From Pandoraea anapnoica (GTDB lineage: Bacteria > Pseudomonadota > Gammaproteobacteria > Burkholderiales > Burkholderiaceae): a stretch of 64,000 nt of DNA. Shown piece by piece: positions 13,138 to 21,300 of the stretch; position 1 is the first letter of the stretch; each line of letters opens with the position of its first letter. Location: contig NZ_CABPSP010000009.1 of assembly GCF_902459765.1 (NCBI RefSeq), positions 62,001-126,000 on the forward strand, in the 5' to 3' direction. Under the pieces are notes generated by a model that was not told the DNA's origin, searched no databases, and worked only from the letters and a program-made list of their open reading frames with translations. The position numbers and the translations under genes are program-made.

Positions 13138-14049
13138 ATGTGGTTCCGCAACCTTCAGATTTATCGCATCTCCGATTGGACCCTCAGCACTGAGAGCCTG
13201 ATCGAACGCCTCAGCAAGCACTCCTTCCGCAATCCGAACACGATTGAGATGCACACGGCTGGCTGGGCGGCACCGCGCGAAGACGGCGAACTCGCCCACA
13301 TTGTGAATCGCCAGATTCTGATGACGATGCGCACGGCGAAGAAGCTACTACCCGCCTCGGTCGTCAACCAAGTGACGCGCGTCAGAGCCGCAGACCTTGA
13401 AGAACAGCAAGGCTTCAAGCCTGGGCGCAAGCAGATGCGGGAACTCAAGGAACAGGTCACCGACGAGCTCTTGCCGAAGGCGTTCGATATCCGACGCGAT
13501 ACGCGCCTCTGGATCGATCCAGTGAATCGCTGGCTCGTCATTGATGCGGCGGCGCCGTCGAAAGCCCACGACGTCATCGGCCTGCTGCTGAAAACGATCG
13601 ACGTCGGGATCGCCCAGGTGCAACTCAATGAAGCGCCGGTCGCCGTCATGACATCGTGGCTCGCGGGCAACGACGCGCCCGCAGGCTTCACCATCGACCA
13701 GGACGTCGAGCTGCGTTCGAACTCCGACGAGAAGGCCGCTGTTCGCTACGTGCGCCTGCCGCTCGACGGCGACGATATCCGCCGCCACATCCAGTCAGGC
13801 AAGCGCTCTACGCGCCTCGCGATGACTTGGAATGACCGCGTCTCGTTTGTGCTAACCGACGCCTTCGTCATCAAGCGCGTGGCGCCGCTCGACATCCTCA
13901 AGGATGCAGCCGATCCGACCGCCGAGAACGAAGCCGAGCGCTTCGACGCTGACTTCGTGCTGATGACTGGCGAACTGTCCCGTCTCATTACCGACGTGGT
14001 CGAGGCCGTCGGAGGCGAGCGGCCGGACGAACGCCCTCTCCTGCCCTGA
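13138..14049 (+). CDS. rdgC: RdgC-like recombination-associated protein
   Basis: 303 residues, the normal RdgC length. It starts [20 protein letters not shown] and carries [69 protein letters not shown] and ASPSKAHD-like motifs of the family. RdgC forms a ring on double-stranded DNA and limits RecA activity. Prophage copies are known in Burkholderia and Neisseria relatives. Here it may protect phage DNA from recombination or modulate RecA during induction. Cotranscribed with the ParB-like gene. Confidence 0.92.
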   Translation: MWFRNLQIYRISDWTLSTESLIERLSKHSFRNPNTIEMHTAGWAAPREDGELAHIVNRQILMTMRTAKKLLPASVVNQVTRVRAADLEEQQGFKPGRKQMRELKEQVTDELLPKAFDIRRDTRLWIDPVNRWLVIDAAAPSKAHDVIGLLLKTIDVGIAQVQLNEAPVAVMTSWLAGNDAPAGFTIDQDVELRSNSDEKAAVRYVRLPLDGDDIRRHIQSGKRSTRLAMTWNDRVSFVLTDAFVIKRVAPLDILKDAADPTAENEAERFDADFVLMTGELSRLITDVVEAVGGERPDERPLLP

Positions 14050-14141
14050 CACATCAAAATCCACTACCCATACGGCGGACACCCTTCTAAGGGATTCCGT
14101 GAACACATCCGTACCGCCGTCGACCGCGAACGAGGAAAGAA

Positions 14142-15047
14142 ATGACCGCCGTACCGTCCTTCAAACAGAAGATCAACGACAAGGAAATCCGCCGCGCAGA
14201 CGCGATGAAGATCCGTCACGAGGATATCCACGTCGAACCCGGGTTCAACCTCCGTGTCTCGCTCGATCTGCTCGAAGGCGAGGCGCTCGAACAGGCCAAG
14301 GCGGATGACGAAAGCCTGTACGAACACATCATGGACGGCGGCAAGATCCCGCCGCTGGAGGTTCGCCCGCGCGCCGAAGGCGGCGTCTGGCTCGTCGACG
14401 GACACCGCCGCCACGCCGCCCTCGGTCGCGCCGATAAGGACGGTGCGCCTCTCCGGGATCGTGACGGTGAGCTGATGGTAAACATCGTGGCCTTCGACGG
14501 CAACGACGCGGACCGCACCCTTCGCATCCTGTCGAGCGTCAGAAACCGGCCGCTCCACCCGCTTGAAAAGGCGTTCGGATATCAGCGCCTGAGCCGGTTC
14601 GGTTGGGACAACTCGCGCATCGCGGAGAATGATCACGTGTCGCCTCAATGGGTGGGAAAGATGCTCGTCCTTGCGGGTGCAAACGTGGACGTTCACCGCC
14701 TGGTCTTCGGCGGAAAAGCTTCAGCGTCTGTCGCGGCAGATGCCGTCAGGCAGCACGGCGAGCAGGCCGGCGCGTTTCTCTCGGGCGAATTGGAAAAGGC
14801 GTCGGCTGGTGGCAAGAAGAAAGTCACGGCCGGTTCGATCAAAGGGAAGTCCTACCCGCGTAAGGCCGTCAGCGCGTACGTCGAGCGAGTCGGCGCATTC
14901 GTTTCGGCTTTTCCCGAAGCGCAGCTCACGGCCATCGCGAAAACTGAAACTGACTTTCAGGTGACGGTCAGCGCGATGGCGCTGCGCGAGTTGCTCGCCG
15001 CCCATACCGACATCAGCGCCAAGGGCGCGAAGCCGAAGGAGGCATGA
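14142..15047 (+). CDS. ParB/RepB-like nuclease-domain protein
   Basis: 301 residues with a GAGG ribosome site. The N-terminal ParB-like domain (about 25-115) contains IRHEDIHVEPGFNLRVSLDL, GGKIPPLEVRP and VDGHRRHAAL (equivalent of the GERR box); a central HTH follows (LHPLEKAFGYQRLSRFGWDN, RIAENDHVSPQWVGKML). The C-terminus is Lys/Gly-rich and then helical. No parA is nearby, so it may act as a DNA-binding or CTP-dependent regulator rather than in partition. Overlaps the next gene. Confidence 0.85.
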   Translation: MTAVPSFKQKINDKEIRRADAMKIRHEDIHVEPGFNLRVSLDLLEGEALEQAKADDESLYEHIMDGGKIPPLEVRPRAEGGVWLVDGHRRHAALGRADKDGAPLRDRDGELMVNIVAFDGNDADRTLRILSSVRNRPLHPLEKAFGYQRLSRFGWDNSRIAENDHVSPQWVGKMLVLAGANVDVHRLVFGGKASASVAADAVRQHGEQAGAFLSGELEKASAGGKKKVTAGSIKGKSYPRKAVSAYVERVGAFVSAFPEAQLTAIAKTETDFQVTVSAMALRELLAAHTDISAKGAKPKEA

Positions 15048-15577
15048 CCATGCGAATTTGGATGCCCAAGCTGGTCGCATGCACGATCATCGGCTACGCG
15101 CAGCTCACGCCCTATTTCGACCTGAAGGGGTATATGCGCCGCTGGTGGGTTCGCAAGCCCAAGGGGCACGACGCGAGCGCCGCCGCCGACGGCCGTCGCG
15201 ATACCTCATGGGGCGCCCGCGTGCACAACACGCTCCGTAGCGACGAGGGTCGGGATCTGCATGACCACCCTTGGTGGAGCATCTCTATCGTGCTGCTCGG
15301 CGGTTACTGGGAAATCATGCCGACCGAGCAGGAGCAGCCCCCGCGGCTGGATAGCCAGCCGGAAACGTCATTGCTGCGCGGATATCGCCGGGTCTGGCGT
15401 GGCCCCGGCTCAATCGTGTTCCGGCGAGCCACCGACCGACACCGACTCGAAATCCCCGAAGGCGGCGAAGCCTGGTCCCTGTTCATCATGGGGCCGTGGC
15501 AGCGCAACTGGGGCTTTCACACTGATCGCGGATGGGTCAACTGGCGGGAGTACTCGAAGGCCCCGGGTCGGCGCTAG
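15044..15577 (+). CDS. Cupin-like phage protein
   Basis: 177 residues; the ATG overlaps the ParB-like stop (a second ATG lies two codons in). The centre reads DLHDHPWWSISIVLLGGYWE, a cupin-type metal site (HDHP) followed by beta strands, and later GSIVFRRATDRHRLEIPEGG supplies a further His. Phage proteins of this type are frequent in Burkholderia and Pseudomonas prophages; their function is unknown. The C-terminal 41 bp overlap the convergent membrane-protein gene. Confidence 0.7.
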   Translation: MTMRIWMPKLVACTIIGYAQLTPYFDLKGYMRRWWVRKPKGHDASAAADGRRDTSWGARVHNTLRSDEGRDLHDHPWWSISIVLLGGYWEIMPTEQEQPPRLDSQPETSLLRGYRRVWRGPGSIVFRRATDRHRLEIPEGGEAWSLFIMGPWQRNWGFHTDRGWVNWREYSKAPGRR

Positions 15578-16232
15578 AAACCGCAGGCTTCCGCTTTTGC
15601 ATGGCGTCTCGCATGTAGCGACTTTCACGGATAGAGATATCTAGAAGCTCATCTCGCACAAACATGGTCAGTTCAACGGCCTTATCAATAGCCGTCTTCG
15701 ATACGCGTGCCGCCTTGATCTTGTCGTAACTAGGAACATTCTGCGTTGCAGCACATACCCGCATGGTGTCTATTACGGACGTCGCCTGGTCGCCGGCTAC
15801 TCCAAGGGCGAGCGCGAGCGTCTCGAAGAGCGGAAGGAGCGCCAACTGCTCCTCGCGCGAACTGATGGTGAGATGCTCAAGCTCTGTGGCGATGTAGGCG
15901 TATCGCCCCGGATCAAGCTCGACTACGGTGCCCTCTCTTAGCGCCCCCTGGACTGCCTCCAAAGTCGCGACAACGTTAATCATCCGGTAATGCAGGCCTA
16001 CCGCTGTCAGCCTTGCCGATGCATGGCCGCTGCTGCGCCTTTCTCTCAAGTCACGGGTCGCAACCCAGATCGTGCCACCAAAAGCTGCTGCGGCGGCAAC
16101 GGCTTGCGCCCAGCCCGACCAATCTTGACTTGATGTTGGCTGGTACTGCCATGCCTTGGCCAGAAAAAGACCACCGACAGCGCCGCCTAGAAAGCTATAG
16201 ACCCCGAATCGCATAGCTGCGTACCTCATCAT
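15537..16232 (-). CDS. Two-helix membrane protein, inserted cassette 1
   Basis: 231 residues from MMRYAAMRFGVYSFLGGAVG. Two N-terminal transmembrane helices flank DWSGWAQAVAAAAAFGGTIW, then a basic stop-transfer (ATRDLRERR) and a long helical cytoplasmic domain of about 170 residues. It runs against all surrounding genes and begins beside a repeated junction sequence. It shares the DW-x2-W-x-QA block with the gene at 17299-17895. No named family; a membrane-anchored accessory role such as superinfection exclusion is conceivable but unproven. Confidence 0.7.
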   Translation of the reverse strand: MMRYAAMRFGVYSFLGGAVGGLFLAKAWQYQPTSSQDWSGWAQAVAAAAAFGGTIWVATRDLRERRSSGHASARLTAVGLHYRMINVVATLEAVQGALREGTVVELDPGRYAYIATELEHLTISSREEQLALLPLFETLALALGVAGDQATSVIDTMRVCAATQNVPSYDKIKAARVSKTAIDKAVELTMFVRDELLDISIRESRYMRDAMQKRKPAVSSADPGPSSTPAS

Positions 16233-16240
16233 ATTTTTCG

Positions 16241-16254
16241 GAATCCTAGCATGA
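16241..16254. repeat. Junction element copy 1
   Basis: GAATCCTAGCATGA, preceded by TTTTTCG; lacks the AGG seen in the other two copies. Located between a minus-strand cassette and the start of a plus-strand gene. Confidence 0.75.
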
Positions 16255-16536
16255 GCCCCTACGAACCCCGCCCCGAAGGGCTGAATACCCAGCCAGCGCC
16301 GCCGCCTGTGGTCGAGACGCTCAAGCCCCGCACCTGGCACGGGGGAGCGCCTCCGCATGTGGGGTGGTGGAACGCAACGGATCTGCCCGAGGAAAGTCGG
16401 ACCGCACCTCCGCTTGAGCGATGTAGTCGAAGCTGCGAACGCACCTCGTGAACATCCTCAGCCCGTCGTGTGGTCCGACTACTGGCCCGAGAACGCACGC
16501 GTGCCGCGCGTCAATCCGAATGAGGTGGAAGCATGA
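16251..16536 (+). pseudogene. Phage gene split by an apparent frameshift
   Basis: The first frame starts at the junction-element ATG (MSPYEPRPEGLNTQPAPPPV ... GGAPPHVGWWNATDLPEE) and stops at 16451. A second frame, shifted by +1 and open from 16357, continues as VGPHLRLSDVVEAANAPREH and VVWSDYWPENARVPRVNPNE and ends with a stop overlapping the next ATG. The two halves look like one protein of about 95 residues, broken near 16385-16400. A mutation, a sequencing error or a programmed shift could explain it. Confidence 0.55.
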
Positions 16537-17201
16537 CCTGCACGCAAGAGCAGTTCCTGAAGGATGTCGGCGCACACGCGATGACGGTGGTCCGCGACAG
16601 TGGCACCGACCGGCACATCAAGTTTCGGAACACCGATGGCGGTTCGCCGTACTGGTTCGAGATCCTGACGTGGCCCGGCGCGCTGTGCATTCGGGGTGAC
16701 ATGGGCACCTACGTCTTCTCACGCCTTGCCGACATGTTTGAGTTCTTCCGGACCGATGATCGCGGCGATCCGGCGAAGCTGTACATCAACAGGGGGTACT
16801 GGTGCGAGAAGCTCCAGGCCGTCGACAGCGACGGGTACGGTCGTGGCCGCGCCGACGAATTCTCGTACGAGAAATTCGAGAAGCGCGTGAAGGAACGTGT
16901 CGAGAGCCATCTGGAAGACGCCGAAATTTCCGATGAGCGCCGCACTGAACTGATGGCAGAGATTCAGGAAGAGATCCTGTCGCCCGTGCTCGACCACCGG
17001 GACGAGGGTGACGCGTTCAGGCGCATGAGCGATTTCCACGCCCGTGACTTCCCTGACCTCTTTGCCGACTGCTGGGAATGGAACTGCAAGGAATACACCT
17101 TCCATTTCGTCTGGAACCTGTACGCGATCGCCTGGGCAATTCGTCAATACGATGCTGCGAAAAAAGCGACAGCCGACAGCTTGGAGAACCAGAATGCCTG
17201 A
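16533..17201 (+). CDS. Phage protein of unknown function
   Basis: 222 residues starting MTCTQEQFLKDVGAHAMTVV, with RDSGTDRHIKFRNTDGGSPY, GDMGTYVFSRLADMFEFFR and an acidic helical middle (FEKRVKERVESHLEDAEISD); the C-terminus has WNLYAIAWAIRQYDAAKKAT. A common large accessory protein in temperate phages of Gram-negative hosts, function unknown. Coupled to the preceding broken gene (ATGA), and its 3' end contains the start of a truncated ORF. Confidence 0.7.
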   Translation: MTCTQEQFLKDVGAHAMTVVRDSGTDRHIKFRNTDGGSPYWFEILTWPGALCIRGDMGTYVFSRLADMFEFFRTDDRGDPAKLYINRGYWCEKLQAVDSDGYGRGRADEFSYEKFEKRVKERVESHLEDAEISDERRTELMAEIQEEILSPVLDHRDEGDAFRRMSDFHARDFPDLFADCWEWNCKEYTFHFVWNLYAIAWAIRQYDAAKKATADSLENQNA

Positions 17202-17235
17202 CCTCAAGACTGTGACGTTTGATGCGAGCCAGTAA
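17194..17235 (+). pseudogene. Truncated phage gene stub (13 codons)
   Basis: ATG inside the end of the previous gene, reading MPDLKTVTFDASQ and then TAA. Related phage proteins continue after such an N-terminus (typically with a KLVP-type block), so this is probably a gene cut short where the minus-strand cassette was inserted. Based on recognition of the start pattern only. Confidence 0.4.
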
Positions 17236-17298
17236 CGGCAGCCTCCTGCAGTCCCCCAGCGCAGCTAGCATTGGGCAGGTCCGCTGTGGCGCGAAAGA

Positions 17299-17895
17299 CT
17301 AGCGATCAATACCGGCACCGTCAAGCACTGTGCCAAGTTGCGCTTGCGCTAGCTCAAACTCGACGACGAGCCGGTCGATCGCCTCTCTTTCGTCCATCAA
17401 AATTTGGATTCGATCCGATTCGGACGCCGATCCAAGAATATTGAGATGCATATCGAGTTCTAACGCAATTCTTTGCAAACTCAGAAGCGCTCGTATTGCC
17501 ATGGGATCCAACAGACGCTCCCATGAAAATGCGCGCACTGCTCCGACCTTATCCTTGAATGCCGCCCACTCCCCGATACCTCGCACAAACATTCGATTGT
17601 GCGTTCCCGTCGCTGCAATGGACAAAGCGGCAAGGTCTTCCCTCACAAGATCGAATAGAAGACGCAACGTTATGAGCGGTTCCCTCCGTCGAGCTTCGCC
17701 TTCAATTCTTCTTTGCCGCCAGGGCACATAGATTGCGATGCCAATTGCGCATATTGATCCGATTGCCTGAACCCACGCGGCCCAATCAGATGCAGAGAGT
17801 TCGAAAACCGAGCGCGTCGCGATCACACCAACGACGACCAACGTGCCTGCGACACAAGCCCAAAGCACTACTGGCAACCCGAACCAAGACTTCAT
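17299..17895 (-). CDS. Two-helix membrane protein, inserted cassette 2
   Basis: 198 residues from MKSWFGLPVVLWACVAGTLV (GGGGA ribosome site). Two transmembrane helices bracket SASDWAAWVQAIGSICAIG, followed by basic PWRQRRIEGEARRR and a helical cytoplasmic domain (LALEL-type heptads, ERLLDPMAIRALLSLQRIAL). It is a diverged relative of the gene at 15537-16232, with the same orientation and the same junction element at its 5' side. Function unknown. Confidence 0.7.
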   Translation of the reverse strand: MKSWFGLPVVLWACVAGTLVVVGVIATRSVFELSASDWAAWVQAIGSICAIGIAIYVPWRQRRIEGEARRREPLITLRLLFDLVREDLAALSIAATGTHNRMFVRGIGEWAAFKDKVGAVRAFSWERLLDPMAIRALLSLQRIALELDMHLNILGSASESDRIQILMDEREAIDRLVVEFELAQAQLGTVLDGAGIDR

Positions 17896-17910
17896 TCTGT
17901 ATCCCCAATT

Positions 17911-17930
17911 TTCGAGGCATCCTAGCATGA
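17911..17930. repeat. Junction element copy 2
   Basis: TTCGAGGCATCCTAGCATGA, identical to copy 3 except one base. It provides GAGG plus the ATG of the plus-strand ASCH-like gene. Confidence 0.8.
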
Positions 17931-18610
17931 GCACCGACGCCACACGCCCGGTACGCGAGCGCCCTATCCTTTTCAGCGCGCCGATGGTGCGCGCAATCCT
18001 CGACGGCTCGAAGACCCAGACGCGGCGCGTGATGAGGCCGCAGATGGTCTACGGCGACGTGTGCGGCATCTTCCCGTCGTGGTATCTCCCTACCGGGCCG
18101 GACAGCGGGACGCTGTGGCCCAATGGCAAGGTTCAGATTCTGGCGACGTGCCCATACGGCGGCTCCGGGGACCGCCTATGGGTGCGCGAAACAACGTACA
18201 ACGTCGAGGGTAACGGCTTTCGAGGACCTGTATTCGTCGAGTCTGACGAGGGACGTTACGCCGCAGAGTGCGGCTACGGCGAGTACGACGACCCTGATCA
18301 GATCGAGCCGCATCAGCTTCGCAAGCGTCCGGCAATCCACATGCCGCGATCAATGTGTCGGCTCGTGCTCGAAATCACCGACGTGCGCATCGAGGGGTTG
18401 AATCACATCAGCGAGTCAGACGCTCGCGCCGAAGGAGTGACGATCGAGGATCGCCACACTACCGGCTACTGTGCCGGTGCGTATTACCCGCCGAGCATTC
18501 GCGCCTTCCGGGATCTGTGGGAATCGATCAGCGGCCCCGGCTCGTGGGACGCCAACCCGTGGGTGTGGGTGGTCGAGTTCCAACGCGTCGACAGCGCTAA
18601 GGGCGCGTGA
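17927..18610 (+). CDS. ASCH-like phage protein
   Basis: 227 residues from MSTDATRPVRERPILFSAPM. The signature RERPILFSAPMVRAILDGSK-TQTRRV is very common in temperate phages and resembles the PUA-like ASCH fold (nucleic-acid or modified-base binding). GDRLWVRET, KRPAIHMPRSMCRLVLEITD and RDLWESISGPGSWDANPWVW are the other conserved blocks. Function is not established. It starts at junction element 2 and converges with cassette 3. Confidence 0.8.
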   Translation: MSTDATRPVRERPILFSAPMVRAILDGSKTQTRRVMRPQMVYGDVCGIFPSWYLPTGPDSGTLWPNGKVQILATCPYGGSGDRLWVRETTYNVEGNGFRGPVFVESDEGRYAAECGYGEYDDPDQIEPHQLRKRPAIHMPRSMCRLVLEITDVRIEGLNHISESDARAEGVTIEDRHTTGYCAGAYYPPSIRAFRDLWESISGPGSWDANPWVWVVEFQRVDSAKGA

Positions 18611-18615
18611 TGCGA

Positions 18616-18951
18616 TCAGACAACTCGAAAGTTTCCACCCCACAGAGGCTGATATTCGTCGTAGCGAATCGAATGAGTGTCTTCGTCGAAAAAGATCCCA
18701 CTCGCGAGTGCGCTCGATATTGCCCGGCGACAAACCGCTTCGATCTCATCGGAATCAGCACGGATCCCAGTGCCCTCGGGCAGATCAACACCGAAACTTT
18801 CACGACCGACGGTACCGTCGATGCGATTGAATACAACCGTGTATGCCGCGTCTCCCTCGCGAGCCACGATGCCAACGGAATACTTAGATTCGCCCCCTTC
18901 AAGCGGCGGGTAAAACGTAAAGCTAACTGCGTCAAGACGTCCCGTTGCCAT
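18616..18951 (-). CDS. Phage protein, inserted cassette 3
   Basis: 111 residues from MATGRLDAVSFTFYPPLEGG, with GGAGGG as ribosome site. Predicted beta-rich (YSVGIVAREGDAAYTVVFNR) then helical (ADSDEIEAVCRRAISSALAS); no membrane segment, unlike the other two cassettes. It ends 5 bp from the convergent upstream gene and begins beside junction element 3. No family recognised. Confidence 0.65.
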   Translation of the reverse strand: MATGRLDAVSFTFYPPLEGGESKYSVGIVAREGDAAYTVVFNRIDGTVGRESFGVDLPEGTGIRADSDEIEAVCRRAISSALASGIFFDEDTHSIRYDEYQPLWGGNFRVV

Positions 18952-18966
18952 GTCATCCCTCCAGCG

Positions 18967-18987
18967 TTTCGAGGAATCCTAGCATGA
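18967..18987. repeat. Junction element copy 3
   Basis: TTTCGAGGAATCCTAGCATGA, the fullest copy. It provides GAGG and the ATG of the adenine methyltransferase gene. Confidence 0.8.
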
Positions 18988-19817
18988 CCTCCCCTACCCG
19001 CCCCATGATGCGATACCACGGCGGCAAATGGCGTTTGGCCGACTGGATCATCGCCCAGTTTCCGCAACATAAGGTCTACGTCGAGCCGTTCGGTGGCGTG
19101 GCATCCGTTCTCATGAAGAAGCCTCGCAGCCACGGCGAGGTCTACAACGACCTCGACGGCGACATGGTCAACGTCATGCAGGTCATTCAAAACTCGTGGT
19201 CGCGTGATGCCCTCGCAGAAGCGCTCACGTTCACGCCATACGCGCGCGCCGAGTTCGAAAAGGCGTGGGAGTTTACCGACGAACCGATCGAGCGCGCGCG
19301 ACGCACGTTCATCCGCGCAGAGATGGGCTTCGGCTCAGCCGGTGCCACGAAGGGCACTACGGGCTTTCGCATCGATACCAAGCGCAACTACGGGACAGCG
19401 ATGCAGGTTTGGTCTCGCGTTCCCGAGGGTCTTCGCGCGTTTGGACTTCGGCTCCAGGGCGTGCTCATCGAAAACCGACCAGCCCTGCAGGTGATGCGCG
19501 ATCACGATACGCCGCACACGCTCTTCTACGTCGATCCGCCGTACGTCCATGACACCCGCAAGATGGGCTCAGCGTGCTACCGACACGAGATGAACGACGA
19601 TCAGCACATCGAAATGCTAGACACATTGCTCGAGCTGGACGGGATGGTCATTGTGAGCGGCTACCCGCACCCAGCTTATGACTCGCGCCTTTCTGGCTGG
19701 CGTCGCGTGGAAACGAAAGCGCGTATGGCTGCCGGGCGCGGCACCGGCACCCGCACGGAGGTGTTGTGGATCTCGCCCAAGGTGCCGCAATCGGGCCTTT
19801 TGCTGGAGGTGGCATGA
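18984..19817 (+). CDS. DNA adenine methyltransferase, D12 class
   Basis: 277 residues. The SAM motif KVYVEPFGGVASVLMKKP (about 25-42), the catalytic motif FYVDPPY (about 185-191) and the N-terminal RYHGGKWRLADWII mark a Dam-like D12 N6-adenine methyltransferase. No restriction partner is present, so it is an orphan enzyme, probably protecting phage DNA or affecting gene control. The start follows the junction element. The stop overlaps the cytosine methyltransferase start (ATGA). Confidence 0.93.
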   Translation: MTSPTRPMMRYHGGKWRLADWIIAQFPQHKVYVEPFGGVASVLMKKPRSHGEVYNDLDGDMVNVMQVIQNSWSRDALAEALTFTPYARAEFEKAWEFTDEPIERARRTFIRAEMGFGSAGATKGTTGFRIDTKRNYGTAMQVWSRVPEGLRAFGLRLQGVLIENRPALQVMRDHDTPHTLFYVDPPYVHDTRKMGSACYRHEMNDDQHIEMLDTLLELDGMVIVSGYPHPAYDSRLSGWRRVETKARMAAGRGTGTRTEVLWISPKVPQSGLLLEVA

Positions 19818-21124
19818 ACGCACTACGCTATCTGTCCGTCTGCTCGGGCATCGAAGCCGCGACTTGCGCATGGCATCCGCTCGGCTGGCAGCCGTGGGCG
19901 TTCTCGGAAATTGAGCGCTTCCCCGCCGCCGTGCTCGCGCACCACTACCCCCACGTGCCCAACCTGGGCGACATGACCAAATTCAAGGACTGGCCCGATG
20001 CAACTATCGATCTTCTCGTCGGCGGAACCCCTTGCCAGTCCTTCAGCGTCGCTGGACTCAGAAAGGGACGGGCAGATCCGCGTGGCAACCTCATGCTCAC
20101 CTATCTTGCCATTGCTCGCCGCTACGCTCCCCGCTGGCTGGTCTGGGAAAACGTCCCCGGCGTACTGTCATCGAACAAGGGGCGGGATTTTGGCGCCTTC
20201 CTCGGGGGCCTGGCAGAACTCGGGTATGGGTTCGCCTACCGCGTTCTTGACGCTCAGTACGTCCGAGTGGAATCACACTCTCGCGCCGTCCCTCAACGAC
20301 GCCGGCGTGTGTTCGTTGTCGGATATCTTGGAGACTGGCGACGTGCCGCAGCGGTACTTTTTGAGCGCGAAAGCATGCTCGGGTATCTTGCGCCGCGCCG
20401 CGAAGCGGGGCAAAGAACTGCCCCCACCCTTAGCGCGCGCACTCGCGGCGGTGGCGGCCTCGGAACCGATTTCGACTGCGACGGCGGATTAATTCCCGAA
20501 GTCGGCCGCGCACTCACTACGAGTAATCAGAGAATCGATGCGGAGACGGAGACGGAGACGTTGCTCGTTGCCGAACCTTACACGCTCGCGATTCGCGGGC
20601 GCGATGGCGAGCATCAGCTCGAATACCGTCAAGACGGTACAGCGAATGCCGTGCTAACGCCGAACGGTGGCCGCGCGGGAATCGGCGTCGGTGCCATCGC
20701 ATTTGACACCACTCAAATCACGAGCCCGGAGAACGGCAGAAATCCTCAACCGGGTGGCCCATGTCACCCGCTGTCCGCGTCCGCACATCCTCCGGCCATC
20801 GCCTTCGACTGCAAGGCGAGCGGACGCAATGGCTTCGCCGTAGGCGACATCGCCGCGACTCAGCGGTCGATGGGCCATGCCAACAGCCACACAAACGGCG
20901 GCGGCCATCAGGCCGTCATGGTCGGCTCAGCAGTGCGCCGACTCACGCCACGCGAGTGCGAACGCCTTCAGGGTTATGAGGACGATTACACGCTCCTGCC
21001 AGGCAAAGCCCCGGATGGCCCGCGTTACAAAGCCCTCGGCAACAGCATGGCGGTGAACGTGATGCTATGGATCGGCGAGCGAATCCAGAGCGTCGAGAAC
21101 TTGGAAATCGAGAAGGCAGCATGA
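19814..21124 (+). CDS. DNA (cytosine-5) methyltransferase
   Basis: 436 residues. Motif I LSVCSGIEAATCAWHPLG, motif IV GGTPCQSFSVAG (catalytic Cys), motif VI WENVPGVLSS, motif VIII QRRRRVFVVGYLGDW, motif IX LTPRECERLQGYEDD and motif X ALGNSMAVNVMLW are all present in order. The target-recognition region is the long stretch between VIII and IX (about 190-375) and contains a hexanucleotide repeat encoding ETETET. Paired with the adenine enzyme without a nuclease, consistent with anti-restriction. Confidence 0.94.
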   Translation: MNALRYLSVCSGIEAATCAWHPLGWQPWAFSEIERFPAAVLAHHYPHVPNLGDMTKFKDWPDATIDLLVGGTPCQSFSVAGLRKGRADPRGNLMLTYLAIARRYAPRWLVWENVPGVLSSNKGRDFGAFLGGLAELGYGFAYRVLDAQYVRVESHSRAVPQRRRRVFVVGYLGDWRRAAAVLFERESMLGYLAPRREAGQRTAPTLSARTRGGGGLGTDFDCDGGLIPEVGRALTTSNQRIDAETETETLLVAEPYTLAIRGRDGEHQLEYRQDGTANAVLTPNGGRAGIGVGAIAFDTTQITSPENGRNPQPGGPCHPLSASAHPPAIAFDCKASGRNGFAVGDIAATQRSMGHANSHTNGGGHQAVMVGSAVRRLTPRECERLQGYEDDYTLLPGKAPDGPRYKALGNSMAVNVMLWIGERIQSVENLEIEKAA

Positions 21125-21195
21125 CCACCCACCCGGCCACGGCCGAAGCACTGAAAGAGATTCTGCGGGTTACTACGGGAGATTGGGGAATTTAG
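21121..21195 (+). CDS. Very short ORF (24 codons), possibly truncated
   Basis: ATG overlaps the methyltransferase stop and reads MTTHPATAEALKEILRVTTG, stopping four residues later. Coupled and protein-like at the start, it may be a remnant of a longer phage gene. No function can be given. Confidence 0.35.
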   Translation: MTTHPATAEALKEILRVTTGDWGI

Positions 21196-21300
21196 ACGTG
21201 AGCGCCGCCGGCGCACGATTGGATAGCGGGGACGCCCTTGTTAGCGCGTCCCCGTTTGCATTGAAGCGCGGGTGACCGCGAGAGATTGGAGGATTGGAAC

